The notes under the pieces are model-generated. The model worked only from the letters and a program-made list of their open reading frames with translations. It made no database searches and was not told where the DNA came from. This document shows, in pieces, positions 16,390 through 25,060 of a stretch of DNA of 64,000 nucleotides; position 1 is the first letter of the stretch, and each line of letters opens with the position of its first letter. The stretch is from positions 1 to 64,000 of the forward strand of contig DASXNV010000064.1 of assembly GCA_036494815.1 (NCBI GenBank), in the 5' to 3' direction. A program made the position numbers and the translations under genes. The DNA comes from Poindextera sp036494815 (lineage in GTDB: Bacteria > Pseudomonadota > Alphaproteobacteria > Caulobacterales > Caulobacteraceae).

Positions 16390-17033
16390 GCGGCCTCCTG
16401 GCTCGCCAGCCAGCCGGAAAGCGCCGCCAGCACATCGTCGGCCGGGCGGTAGCCCCGGGCCACCAGGCCATAGGTCCCATCAGGATTGGGGCCGGCGATC
16501 AGGGTCGGAAAGCCGGTGACGCCTGCGCGCTGCGAAATGGCGTAGTCGGTCCACGTCGCCTGCTTCAGCGGCTCGGTTCCCAATCGCCCTAGCGCCGCGC
16601 CGCGGTCCAACCCCAACTCAGCGATCAGATCGGCCAGGACCCCGGTCGATGTCGCATCGCGGCCCTCGGCATAGAAGGCGCGCTGCACCTGGCCGAGGAA
16701 CTTCAGCGCCAATTCGGGCGCCTGCTCGCGCACCAGCACCACCGCCTGGGCCGCCGGGTCGGTGTCGTAGATGAAGTCCGCTCGCTCAAACAGCCCATAA
16801 TCGAAGGGCTGGCCGGTCGCCTCGGCCACATGCTCCCAATGGCCGCGCACCTCGCGTTTGGTCGCCTCGGTCATGGGCGCATCGGTTCCGGGGCGCAGGC
16901 CACCCATCACCAGCCGGATCGGCAGGTCCTCGCCAAAAATGGCGACGACCCCGGCGATCACCGGGGCGAAACCCCAGCACCAGGAGCACATGGGATCGGC
17001 GAAATAGACCAGGTGCGGACGGTTGGGGGGCAT
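16386..17033 (-). CDS. FrnE-like DsbA-family thiol-disulfide oxidoreductase
   Basis: The 215-residue protein starts MPPNRPHLVYFADPMCSWCW. The C-S-W-C active site, an inserted helical domain and the cis-Pro region TGFPTLIAG match the FrnE/DsbA family of cytoplasmic oxidoreductases, 2-hydroxychromene-2-carboxylate isomerase relatives. No signal peptide is present, so it should act in the cytoplasm; Deinococcus FrnE is a disulfide isomerase linked to oxidative stress. Start 17033 was chosen because it places the domain near the N-terminus. A frame continuing to 17075 adds residues without similarity. Confidence 0.87.
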   Translation of the reverse strand: MPPNRPHLVYFADPMCSWCWGFAPVIAGVVAIFGEDLPIRLVMGGLRPGTDAPMTEATKREVRGHWEHVAEATGQPFDYGLFERADFIYDTDPAAQAVVLVREQAPELALKFLGQVQRAFYAEGRDATSTGVLADLIAELGLDRGAALGRLGTEPLKQATWTDYAISQRAGVTGFPTLIAGPNPDGTYGLVARGYRPADDVLAALSGWLASQEAA

Positions 17034-17092
17034 GACCACGCTCCGGCTCGGGTCAGCCCAGAATCCTCCAGACATGCAGGGTTCGCAAGGTC

Positions 17093-18508
17093 CTATTGGG
17101 TCAGGTGATCGGTGGCCACGGCCTGGTTGAACATGGTGTTCATGGCGCTGGTGATGTCCGCCGGCGTATTGGCGGTGAAATAGAAGCCCGACGAGGCGCA
17201 GGCCTTCAACGGCGCCGGTATGTTGACAATATTGTTGTTCGCGTAATCATCCTCATCGCCCGAAAAACTCGCGTTCGGATTCTGGATCGGCTGATAGGGA
17301 ATATAGAGGACCGCGATCCGGATGCCCTGGTTTTTCATGGTCGTGCACAAGGTCGAATTCAGGTAGGTGGCGTGGTTGCTGCCCGACCAGCTCCCTGACC
17401 AATAATATTGATTGTCCTGCGAACCGTCGGTGACGAAAAACACCCAGGGCTGTCGGTTCGACACCGACGCGCCGGTGCCGATGCCGTTGGATTGGATCGC
17501 CGTGGTGACCTCCGGCAAGGCGTTCTCGAAGTGGGTGCCCCCCGAACCGAGGTTCGAATTGACCCCCGTATCCAAAAGTGTAGCCAGATTTGTAGCTGCA
17601 TAGTTGATCGTTGAGGAGTCCGTCGCAGAACCAGAGATATTATAGGTCAGCGGGGAATAGGCATACATGTATCGGATGAAGGGATACAATCCGATCCGGA
17701 ATTGATGCGTATACTTCTGTGTTGTATTCGCCGTTTGAATTAAGGACTGGACGGCGTAGCCCACGGCGTCCAATCGCAACTGAATACAGGCGCTGGTTCC
17801 CGCTGTGGCGCAAGACGTGACAGCTGTGTTATGGGAATTTCCGCCGTTGCGCGACAGCGTATAACCCTGGTTGCCGGACATGTGGCAGGCTAGGGTGCAT
17901 CCGCCTGGGTATTGTGACTTGTCGTCGGGGTTGATCGCCGCCAGGCGCGTCTCTTCGCTGTCGGTGGACGGCAGCCCCATCGAACCCGACACGTCGAGCA
18001 AGAGGTAGAAATCGAGATAGGGCGGCATGCCGTTCACGGACGACGACGTCGCCGACAGGTGCATCTTGTTGATGCCGAACAGGCCCATGAAGGTCGTCGG
18101 ATAGTCCGCCGTCGCCGTGACCGTGGATTTCACATAGCCGGCGGATTTGACGACCGTGGCAACCGATTGAAGATTGGCGGCGCCCGCAATGCTGGTCGCA
18201 TTCTTGGTGAAGATGGCGATCGCGTTGGTGACGCCCACTGGAATGGAACCGTCGCTCTGCATCGTCGCCGCGGCGGTGAACGCCACGGAACCGGTGGCGA
18301 CCGAGCCGACGCTGGCGGCGTCCACCGCGTCCTGAAGCTGCATGTTAGCGGAAAGCCGGCCGGAAAAGTCGATCGCCGCGCCGACGGCGCCCAACACCAC
18401 CGGAAGCGAAAAGACCAGGATCATCGTTACATTGCCGCGACGGCTTTGACGAAAAGCCGAGAGGAAGCTGTTCAGCCTGCCTAGATGCTTGGTGATTGAG
18501 TTTTGCAA
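17093..18508 (-). CDS. TadG/TadE-like membrane-anchored protein with von Willebrand A domain
   Basis: The 471-residue protein begins with a TadE/TadG-type segment: RQSRRGNVTMILVFSLPVV, a membrane helix, then SANMQLQDAVDAASV. From about residue 165 it has a VWA domain with the metal-ion motif DVSGSMG. Four or more cysteines (GGCTLAC, TSCATAGTSAC) suggest disulfides in an extracytoplasmic region. TadG pseudopilin-like proteins function with Flp/Tad pili, but no other tad gene is nearby, so this is an orphan. It is rich in Ser, Thr, Asn and Gly, unlike most neighbours. Cell-surface adhesion or pilus assembly is a guess. Confidence 0.82.
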   Translation of the reverse strand: MQNSITKHLGRLNSFLSAFRQSRRGNVTMILVFSLPVVLGAVGAAIDFSGRLSANMQLQDAVDAASVGSVATGSVAFTAAATMQSDGSIPVGVTNAIAIFTKNATSIAGAANLQSVATVVKSAGYVKSTVTATADYPTTFMGLFGINKMHLSATSSSVNGMPPYLDFYLLLDVSGSMGLPSTDSEETRLAAINPDDKSQYPGGCTLACHMSGNQGYTLSRNGGNSHNTAVTSCATAGTSACIQLRLDAVGYAVQSLIQTANTTQKYTHQFRIGLYPFIRYMYAYSPLTYNISGSATDSSTINYAATNLATLLDTGVNSNLGSGGTHFENALPEVTTAIQSNGIGTGASVSNRQPWVFFVTDGSQDNQYYWSGSWSGSNHATYLNSTLCTTMKNQGIRIAVLYIPYQPIQNPNASFSGDEDDYANNNIVNIPAPLKACASSGFYFTANTPADITSAMNTMFNQAVATDHLTQ

Positions 18509-18762
18509 TGTCTCGAACGCCGTCTGTTTCTTCCGCTTAACGCGTCAGCTGAGCAAAATTCGCGTCACAGTGTAGAAAAGACTGAAAGATGGACCGAACC
18601 CGGCCTCTGCACACGCTCGTGCGCAAAGGGTCCATCGCCTAGCCCTCCTCACAAACGCCCCACACCTTGAAGTCGGCTGCAGAATTAGACTGCAACTGAT
18701 TAACATTTCGTCCTAACCTCCATTCATAACGCTCGCACCCGTCGAGCTCCTGGGAGGGATGA

Positions 18763-19155
18763 ATGACTATTGAATTGAAGATGTTGACCTGGACGTTAGT
18801 CCTGGCCGTTGTGCAAATCCTGTTGTTCGACATCGCGCGAACCCGCCAATACGGCATCAAATGGAACACCGGCCCCCGCGACGAAACCATGCCGCCGCTC
18901 AGCCCTCAGGCCGAGCGCCTGCACAGGGCCCAGGCCAACCTGTTCGAGACCCTGCCGCTGTTCATCGCCGCGGTGCTGATCGCTCAACTGGCGGGCCGAG
19001 ACAACAACATCACCGCCCTGGGGGCCCAGATCTATTTCTGGGGCCGCGTGGCCTATGTGCCGCTCTATGCCTTCGGCGTGCGCCAGGTTCGTTCGTTGGT
19101 CTGGCTGGTCAGCACCGCCGGCCTCGTCATGGTGGCTATCCCAATTTTGCATTGA
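18763..19155 (+). CDS. MAPEG-family integral membrane protein
   Basis: The 130-residue protein has four predicted membrane helices (about 5-24, 55-76, 82-105 and 110-129) and the MAPEG signature around RLHRAQANLFETLPLFIAAV, with the glutathione-binding Arg and the N/E residues. It ends GRVAYVPLYAFGVRQVRSLV. Family members are membrane-associated eicosanoid or glutathione metabolism proteins; bacterial substrates are poorly known. A good ribosome site, GGGAGG, precedes the ATG by five bases. The gene stands between divergent and unrelated genes. Confidence 0.88.
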   Translation: MTIELKMLTWTLVLAVVQILLFDIARTRQYGIKWNTGPRDETMPPLSPQAERLHRAQANLFETLPLFIAAVLIAQLAGRDNNITALGAQIYFWGRVAYVPLYAFGVRQVRSLVWLVSTAGLVMVAIPILH

Positions 19156-19246
19156 GAGCCCGCGACTTTTTAAGCCGTCGAGGCTAGGAGAGACTCCGTC
19201 GGCGGCGCAACCTCGCCCGCCGACCGATTTGTGCTGGAGATCGCTG

Positions 19247-20122
19247 ATGCCTGGTGTGGTTTCAACCGCTAGCGCCGTGTCCAAGACCTGGACCTTCTTC
19301 GAGGGCGATTGGCACGAGGGCAATGTGGCCATCATGGGCGTGCGCACCAACGCCGCGTGGCTGGGCTCGTCAGTGTTCGACGGCGCCCGCGCTTTCGAGG
19401 GCGTGACCCCCGACCTCGACAGGCATTGCGAGCGCGTCAACGTCTCGGCCACCAATTTTCTGCTCAAGCCGGTTGTGGACGTCGACACCTGGATCGGCCT
19501 CAGCCGTGACGGGCTCAAGCGCTTCGCCGCCGACGCCCAGCTCTATATCCGCCCCATGTATTGGGCAGACGCGGGCCTGGGCGGCGGGGTCAAGTTCGAC
19601 CCCGAAACCACGCGCTGGTGCCTGTCGATCTACGAGGCGCCCATGCCCCAGACCCGCGGCAGCGCCCTCACCCTCTCGCCATATCGCCGCCCGAGCATCG
19701 AGTGCGCCCCGGTCGATTCCAAGGCCAGCTGCCTCTATCCCAACAACGCCCGCGCCCTAATGGAGGCGGGCCGCAGGGGGTTCGACAACTGCATCCTGCT
19801 GGATATGCTGGGCAATGTGGCCGAACTGGCCAACGCCAACATCTTCATGGTCAAGGACGGGGTGGTGTTCACCCCCGCCCCGAACGGCGTCTTCCTTAAT
19901 GGCGTCACCCGACAGCGCGTGATCGCCCTGCTACGCGGCGACGGCGTCGAGGTGGTGGAAAAGACCTTGGCCTATCGCGACTTTCTGGACGCGGATGAAA
20001 TCTTCTCGTCCGGCAACTACGGCAAGGTCACGGCCATGATCCGTATCGAGGATCGCGAACTGCAGCCTGGCCCGATCTATCAACGCGCGCGCGCGCTCTA
20101 CTGGGCCTTCGCACACGGCTGA
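19247..20122 (+). CDS. Class IV PLP aminotransferase, branched-chain type
   Basis: The 291-residue protein has the fold-type IV pattern: VFDGARAFEG near the N-terminus, DLDRHCERV, the candidate PLP-Lys in DSKASCLYPNNARALMEA, DNCILLD with the phosphate-binding residues, and a late VTRQRVIALL block. These fit branched-chain amino acid aminotransferase relatives (IlvE-like), but the C-P-N-N variant after the Lys is unusual and the substrate may differ. GGAG lies eight bases before ATG 19247. I do not assign ilvE because paralogues of this type are common in alphaproteobacteria. Confidence 0.8.
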   Translation: MPGVVSTASAVSKTWTFFEGDWHEGNVAIMGVRTNAAWLGSSVFDGARAFEGVTPDLDRHCERVNVSATNFLLKPVVDVDTWIGLSRDGLKRFAADAQLYIRPMYWADAGLGGGVKFDPETTRWCLSIYEAPMPQTRGSALTLSPYRRPSIECAPVDSKASCLYPNNARALMEAGRRGFDNCILLDMLGNVAELANANIFMVKDGVVFTPAPNGVFLNGVTRQRVIALLRGDGVEVVEKTLAYRDFLDADEIFSSGNYGKVTAMIRIEDRELQPGPIYQRARALYWAFAHG

Positions 20123-20140
20123 GCACACACGGTCTGATCT

Positions 20141-21019
20141 CTACGGGCCGAACACGATGGCCTCGGTGAAGGCCAGGTCGTTAATCCTCGGCCCCACGGG
20201 GCCCCGGAAATATTTCGGCGACTTGCCGTCGAAATAGTGACCCACTAGGCCCGGCACGGGACCGTTGGCGTCGCAGATGACCAGCATATGGCCGGAGCTC
20301 AGCAGGAACCGGCCGATGACGCCGGCCAGGCGCGCAAAATCGGCGGTATCGCGGCAATAGGCCAGTTGCAGGGTGCGGAAGGGCGAATAGCGGATCTGCC
20401 GCCGCAGGAACACGAAGGGAATCCAGGCCTCGCCTTCGCGCACGATCAGGCTGACGCAATCTTGGGCCGCGTGAGCGCGCAAAAGCTCGAACTCCGCCTG
20501 ATCGGGGTGGTGGTCCATGCGGCTGAACGGCCCCACCTCAATCACCCGCGCCCCAGTCCGGCTTCGCGACAAGGCCGGCATGGACAGAAACTGTCCCCGA
20601 CTGAGCGGCCGGAATCCCATGGCGGTCAATACCGGCAGGGTGTGTGACATGGGTGAGGTGTTCAGATAGGTCGCGCCCTTGCGCCTCATGGCCATGGAGA
20701 CCAGCAGGCTCGCCTGGCTGCGATAGGCCGGCTGCACGTACCAACTCGACACATTGAAGCGCGACGCCTGATCGTCGCCCATCGCCGCTCCGGTGAAGAT
20801 CAGCAACAGAACGCCCACAGGCGTGCCGTCGTCCTCCAGCATGTAGCCAAAGCGTGGAAAATCCTTAGGAACCTCGCGGGCCGCCAGTCGGGCGAAACCG
20901 CTGGTCCAGTACTTACGAGGCCGGTCGGGAAACCCTTCGGTCAGCAGGTTGACGATCGGGTCCAGGTCATCGCCCTGGATCTGACGACAACGAACCATCG
21001 GAGGCTTGGGTGACGACAT
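20141..21019 (-). CDS. GNAT-fold protein next to acyl carrier remnants
   Basis: The 292-residue protein opens MVRCRQIQGDDLDPIVNLL and has GNAT-like strands (GVLLLIFTG, FNVSSWYVQPAYRSQASLL), in which the usual R/Q-x-x-G/A acetyl-CoA loop appears as YRSQASLL. The C-terminal half (about 160-292) has little recognisable similarity and includes VIGRFLLSSGHMLVI. No catalytic residue can be fixed. It is divergent from, and overlaps, the start region of a frameshifted acyl carrier protein, so it probably belonged to an acyl-transfer or lipid-modification cluster. Its own frame is intact. Confidence 0.6.
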   Translation of the reverse strand: MSSPKPPMVRCRQIQGDDLDPIVNLLTEGFPDRPRKYWTSGFARLAAREVPKDFPRFGYMLEDDGTPVGVLLLIFTGAAMGDDQASRFNVSSWYVQPAYRSQASLLVSMAMRRKGATYLNTSPMSHTLPVLTAMGFRPLSRGQFLSMPALSRSRTGARVIEVGPFSRMDHHPDQAEFELLRAHAAQDCVSLIVREGEAWIPFVFLRRQIRYSPFRTLQLAYCRDTADFARLAGVIGRFLLSSGHMLVICDANGPVPGLVGHYFDGKSPKYFRGPVGPRINDLAFTEAIVFGP

Positions 21020-21084
21020 CGGAGTTCTACCTGAAGCAAACCAGTATCACCGGCGGTGACCTAGCCTCGGCCCCAGCAAGATTC

Positions 21085-21368
21085 GTGCACGACGAAAGTG
21101 GCGCAGCGCTCCGGGAAGAGATCACGGCCGTGCGCAAAGTGATCCTGGAGCAGTTCCAGATGGTCGCCGCCGCCCAGGGAGAGCGAGTCAGAGCTTTGTG
21201 GACGGTCTGGTCCTGCTGGATTCCGGCCTGGACTCGCTCTGCTTTGCGATCATCGTCGCCGAATTGGAGGACAAGCTGGGCCTGGATCCTTTTTCCAGTT
21301 CGCAAGAAGTCTATTCTCCCGTGACCTTCGTTGATTTTGTCAGGTTCTACGAGATCGCGGCGACTTGA
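21085..21368 (+). pseudogene. Frameshifted acyl carrier protein
   Basis: The first frame gives ALREEITAVRKVILEQFQMV, a typical first ACP helix. From about 21180 the similarity continues in another frame: SFVDGLVLLDSGLDSLCFAI, then ELEDKLGLDP and PVTFVDFVRFY, ending with TGA at 21366-21368. D-S-L in this block is the phosphopantetheine attachment motif. A single-base shift around GCCCAGGGAGAGCG (21172-21186) separates the halves. The start is uncertain: GTG 21085 is used here, and GTG 21010 would overlap the divergent gene. It is either a true frameshift mutation or a sequencing error; the neighbouring SDR deletion favours decay. Confidence 0.72.
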
Positions 21369-21507
21369 GCTCCGGCACGCCGCAAAACCGTGCCCCGCCC
21401 AAATGATGATGTTCATCTCCGGCACAGCCGGCGTGCCGAAATGGACCTGACGCCAAGGATCGCACCCAATCTGCCAGTCAGCTCCGGCGGCAAACGGGAT
21501 CTTCAGC

Positions 21508-21675
21508 ATGCGTACCGTGATCGTCTCCAGCGGCCGCCGCGGGGTGGGCCTTGCGGTGGCGAGGGGCCTCGCCGCCGTCGGTTATCGCGCCATCGCCATC
21601 GCCTGTCTGACGGGCGAGGGCGGGCGCAACATCACCGGGGCGGTGATGACCGTGGACGGCGGCAGTACCGCCTGA
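21508..21675 (+). pseudogene. SDR remnant with a large internal in-frame deletion
   Basis: The 55-codon frame joins the beginning of a short-chain dehydrogenase (VIVSSGRRGVGLAVARGLAA, the Gly-rich cofactor loop) to the very end of one (GGRNITGAVMTVDGGSTA, the usual C-terminal block). About 180-200 central residues, including Ser-Tyr-Lys catalysis, are missing. The reading frame survives, so a 55-residue peptide could be made, but it cannot be an enzyme. It follows the broken acyl carrier gene, consistent with a decayed FabG-ACP cluster. Confidence 0.75.
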
Positions 21676-21678
21676 GCT

Positions 21679-22251
21679 CTATAGAACCTGGGTCTGTGCT
21701 TCCGGCCCTCGTTCGATCAGTTGCAATCCGTCGGCTCCCAGATCGAACACGCTGATCGAAGCGTGGTCGGGCCGAAAGGCCAGAACATGTTCGTCATTGG
21801 TCACCGCGGTCACCGCCGCATTGATGGCCACGAAATGGCTGAACACAGCCGCGCCCGGCTGAGCCGCGACGGCCTCCGCGACCGAACGGCGCCAGGCGTC
21901 ATAGTCCAGGTCGCCTTGCACCTCGCGCCACAGGCCGGTGAACACCGTCCGCAGCCAGGGACCGCGCTCAGCCTCGGACAGGGCCGATGGCGTGGGAATC
22001 TCGCCAAATCGGGCGTCGATCCCAACCTCCACGCCCAACCGGTCAGCGAAGGGCTGGGCGGTCTCGCGACAGCGCCGCAAGGGAGAGGAAAACACCCGGG
22101 TGGGCCTGACCGCCGGCTCAAGCGCCATCAGGGCGTTGGCCGCGGCGCGCGCCTGGGCATGACCCTGGTCGTCCAAACCCGGGTCGGGATCCGCATCCTC
22201 GCCCCAGGTGGAGGACGGCTTGCCGTGGCGGATCATATAGATGCGGGTCAT
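21679..22251 (-). CDS. Histidine phosphatase family protein
   Basis: The 190-residue protein has the phosphoglycerate-mutase-like motif YMIRHGKPSS, with catalytic His in R-H-G, the phosphate-binding SSPLRRCRETA and the second His in VFSHFVAINAAV. These make a plausible active phosphatase. Targets in this branch range from phosphoproteins (SixA-like) to sugar phosphates; nothing here selects among them. Four bases separate its stop from the SDR remnant. Its leader is the 386-base gap in front of glnB. Confidence 0.87.
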   Translation of the reverse strand: MTRIYMIRHGKPSSTWGEDADPDPGLDDQGHAQARAAANALMALEPAVRPTRVFSSPLRRCRETAQPFADRLGVEVGIDARFGEIPTPSALSEAERGPWLRTVFTGLWREVQGDLDYDAWRRSVAEAVAAQPGAAVFSHFVAINAAVTAVTNDEHVLAFRPDHASISVFDLGADGLQLIERGPEAQTQVL

Positions 22252-22637
22252 GTGTCGGTGCGGGCCTTATGCGAAATAACCAATTTCCGCCGCAATCTTG
22301 ATCAGATCGCGCCGCCCTGTGCGATCATCTTTTCCGCGCGGCCGGTCAAAAACCCGTCGGCTTGCCCAGGACCGAGGCGGCGGACGCTCCCCGTCGTCGC
22401 GCAAAAGATCTCCGCGCCTCGATCGCACGGCCGAAACCATCGCCGACGCCCCCATTCCGGAAACGATGACAATTTGAGCTGCGATTGACTAAAATATGTG
22501 CGCGCGGCAAGACCGGGGCTCCTGTAGGCAAGCCCATCGCACTGGCCTCTTGTGACTCCCAGTCCGCCTGTGCTGCTTGCCGACACCTAACCCGGCGCTC
22601 CTCTTTCGCGCTTTGAACAAGTGGCCACATCGCCCCA
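22252..22637. other. Intergenic region upstream of glnB
   Basis: No gene is supported in these 386 bases. They separate a leftward phosphatase gene from the rightward glnB-glnA pair and should hold the nitrogen-regulated promoter. The A/T-rich stretch at 22465-22500 is the best promoter candidate. I could not find a convincing sigma-54 -24/-12 pair or an NtrC palindrome by eye. Confidence 0.45.
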
Positions 22638-22976
22638 ATGAAGAAGATCGAAGCGATCATCAAACCGTTCAAACTGGACGAAGTGAAGGAGGCGCTGCAG
22701 GACCTGGGCGTTCAGGGCATGACGGTGCTGGAGGCCAAGGGCTATGGCCGCCAGAAGGGGCATACCGAGCTTTACCGCGGCGCTGAATACGTCGTGGACT
22801 TCCTACCCAAGATCAAGATCGAGGTGGTGATCGCTGACGGTCAGTTGGCCGCCGCCCTCGAGGCTATCCAATCCGCCGCCCGCACGGGCCGGATCGGCGA
22901 CGGAAAGATCTTCGTCTCCGAAATAACCGACGTCGTGCGGATCCGCACCGGCGAAAGCGGCGCCGCCGCGATCTGA
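22638..22976 (+). CDS. glnB: Nitrogen regulatory protein P-II
   Basis: The 112-residue PII protein begins MKKIEAIIKPFKLDEVKEAL and has the T-loop GHTELYRGAEYVVDFLPK, with the uridylylation Tyr at position 51. The B-loop segment AARTGRIGDGKIF binds ATP. It senses 2-oxoglutarate and energy charge, and with GlnD and GlnE controls glutamine synthetase and NtrB/NtrC. All signature residues are present. It is 62 bases upstream of glnA, the usual glnBA operon of alphaproteobacteria. Confidence 0.97.
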   Translation: MKKIEAIIKPFKLDEVKEALQDLGVQGMTVLEAKGYGRQKGHTELYRGAEYVVDFLPKIKIEVVIADGQLAAALEAIQSAARTGRIGDGKIFVSEITDVVRIRTGESGAAAI

Positions 22977-23038
22977 CACGCACACACGCACTAACGGCAC
23001 ACACCACCGGCCTACACCGGTCCACCTAGGGGAACACG

Positions 23039-24448
23039 ATGGCGACTGCAGCAGAAATTCTGGCCCAGATCAAAGACGAGGAGATCGAATACGTCGACGT
23101 GCGCTTCACCGACATCCGCGGGAAGATGCAGCACGTCACGTTCGACATCGCCCTGGTCGACGAAGACTTCCTGACCGACGGCACCATGTTCGACGGCTCG
23201 TCCATCGCTGGCTGGAAGGCCATCAACGAGTCGGACATGAAGCTGCGCCCGGACCTGTCGACCGCCAACATCGACCCCTTCTATCAGCAGAAGACGATGT
23301 TCCTGTTCTGCGACGTGCTGAACCCGGACACCAATACCCCCTATAGCCGCGACCCGCGCTCGATCGCCAAGGCGGCGCTGGCCTACACCAAGTCGGCCGG
23401 CGTGGGCGACACGGTGTTCTTCGGCCCCGAAGCTGAGTTCTTCATCTTCGACGACGTGAAGTGGTCCACAGCTCCTCACGACACCGGCTATTCCTACGAC
23501 TCCACCGAACTGCCCACCAACACCAACAAGGCCTATCCCGAAGGCAATATGGGCCACCGCCCGGGCCCCAAGGGTGGCTATTTCCCGGTCAACCCCGTCG
23601 ACTCCGCTCAGGACCTGCGCGGCGAAATGCTGTCGGTGATGGGCGAGCTGGGCATGGAGCCGGAAAAGCACCACCACGAAGTGGCGCCGGCCCAGCACGA
23701 ATTGGGCCTGAAGTTCTCCGACCTGATCACCATGGCCGACCGCCTGCAGCTCTATAAGTACGTGGTGCACAACGTCGCCGCCGCCTACGGCAAGACCGCC
23801 ACCTTCATGGCCAAGCCGATGTTCGCCGACAACGGCTCGGGCATGCACGTGCACCAGTCGATCTGGAACGAAGGCAAGCCCCTGTTCGCCGGCGACAAGT
23901 ATGCCGGCCTGTCGCAACAGTGCCTGTGGTACATCGGTGGCATTATCAAGCACGCCAAGGCCATCAACGCCTTCGCCAACTCCACCACCAACAGCTACAA
24001 GCGCCTGGTGCCTGGCTATGAAGCCCCGGTGAAGCTGGCCTATTCGGCCCGCAACCGCTCGGCCTCGATCCGCATCCCGCACACCGACAGCCCCAAGGGC
24101 AAGCGGATCGAATGCCGCTTCCCCGATCCCATGGGCAACCCCTACCTAACCTTCACCGCGCTTCTGATGGCCGGTTTGGATGGGATCGCCAACAAGATCG
24201 ATCCGGGCGGCCCCGCCGACAAGAACCTCTACGACCTGCCGCCCCGCGAGCAGAAGAAGATCCCCGAAGTCTGCGGCTCGCTGCGCGAAGCCCTGGAAAA
24301 CCTCGACAAGGACCGCGGGTTCCTCAAGGCCGGCGGCGTGTTCGACGACGAGTTCATCGACGCCTATATCGAGCTGAAGATGGAAGAAGTTCACCGGCTG
24401 CAATTGCACCCGCACCCGGTCGAGTTCGACATGTACTACAAGTGCTAG
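23039..24448 (+). CDS. glnA: Glutamine synthetase type I
   Basis: The 469-residue enzyme makes glutamine from glutamate, ammonia and ATP. Visible are DGSSIAGWKAINESDM, the metal-ligand region FGPEAEFFIFD, HHHEVAPAQHE, the NRSASIRIP block and the adenylylation site NLYDLPP with Tyr at about 397. The length is that of the GSI-beta dodecamer, regulated by GlnE. GGGGA stands six bases before the ATG. A strong intrinsic terminator follows at 24481. The pairing with glnB gives direct PII feedback on ammonia assimilation. Confidence 0.98.
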   Translation: MATAAEILAQIKDEEIEYVDVRFTDIRGKMQHVTFDIALVDEDFLTDGTMFDGSSIAGWKAINESDMKLRPDLSTANIDPFYQQKTMFLFCDVLNPDTNTPYSRDPRSIAKAALAYTKSAGVGDTVFFGPEAEFFIFDDVKWSTAPHDTGYSYDSTELPTNTNKAYPEGNMGHRPGPKGGYFPVNPVDSAQDLRGEMLSVMGELGMEPEKHHHEVAPAQHELGLKFSDLITMADRLQLYKYVVHNVAAAYGKTATFMAKPMFADNGSGMHVHQSIWNEGKPLFAGDKYAGLSQQCLWYIGGIIKHAKAINAFANSTTNSYKRLVPGYEAPVKLAYSARNRSASIRIPHTDSPKGKRIECRFPDPMGNPYLTFTALLMAGLDGIANKIDPGGPADKNLYDLPPREQKKIPEVCGSLREALENLDKDRGFLKAGGVFDDEFIDAYIELKMEEVHRLQLHPHPVEFDMYYKC

Positions 24449-24480
24449 TCTGACAGGCCTTGAGCCATGTTTTCGACGAA

Positions 24481-24507
24481 GGCCGCGGAGCAATCCGCGG
24501 CCCTTTT
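24481..24507 (+). terminator. Intrinsic terminator after glnA
   Basis: A perfect 9-base stem, GGCCGCGGA and TCCGCGGCC, with a GCAA loop is followed by CTTTT. It starts 33 bases after the glnA stop and should end the glnBA transcript. Confidence 0.9.
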
Positions 24508-24636
24508 CAATTGCGGCGGGAAAATGTCGGAATCCCCTTGCCAAATCGGTTTTCGCCGCCTTCCATATTTCAGCCGACATTGCGCACTCGAAATATCGAG
24601 GAGCGACCGGCAGGTTCGCTTCAGGAGGACGATCGA

Positions 24637-24897
24637 GTGGCTGGCTTAGGTTCAAATCGCACCCCACCCGCTTTTCAGGGGCCCACAGGGAATGCGGCGC
24701 CCACAGCGCAGCGCACCATCCCCCGCGAAGTCATCGCCATGGTTGGGACCGCATTCGGCGTCCTGATCGCCGTGGGCGCCGGCTCACTGATCGCCGACCA
24801 GATTCCCGACCATTCGCCGTGGCTGTTCATGCTGTCCTATGCGGCGCCCGCAGCGGGCGTATTCGCCATCTTTTGGCTTGTTTCTCGGCGGCTCTGA
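24637..24897 (+). CDS. Small two-helix membrane protein of unknown function
   Basis: The 86-residue product is hydrophilic for its first 32 residues and then has two membrane helices, about 35-53 (VIAMVGTAFGVLIAVGAG) and 63-82. The gene would start with GTG at 24637, eight bases after a perfect AGGAGG (24623-24628); this ribosome site is the main reason to believe it. The arrangement resembles AtpI-like or other small bacterial membrane proteins, but no family motif is visible. It has its own leader after the glnA terminator. Confidence 0.65.
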   Translation: MAGLGSNRTPPAFQGPTGNAAPTAQRTIPREVIAMVGTAFGVLIAVGAGSLIADQIPDHSPWLFMLSYAAPAAGVFAIFWLVSRRL

Positions 24898-25060
24898 TCC
24901 CGAACAGCCCTACCTAATACCTCTTCGACAGGACAAACGGTCGGATCGCGACCCGCCTTAATGTCGCGATGGACGCCTAGGCTCTGGCCGAGGGGCCGCC
25001 GGAAGCGCTATGTCCGCGCGCCACATACCCGGCGGTCGAGAATCAAACGATCCTAGCTAG

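Noticed and set aside
22252..22637. Sigma-54 promoter in front of glnB
   Set aside because: One GG-N10-GC pair occurs near 22515-22530 but the rest of the TGGCAC/TTGCW consensus is missing, and no NtrC palindrome was found.
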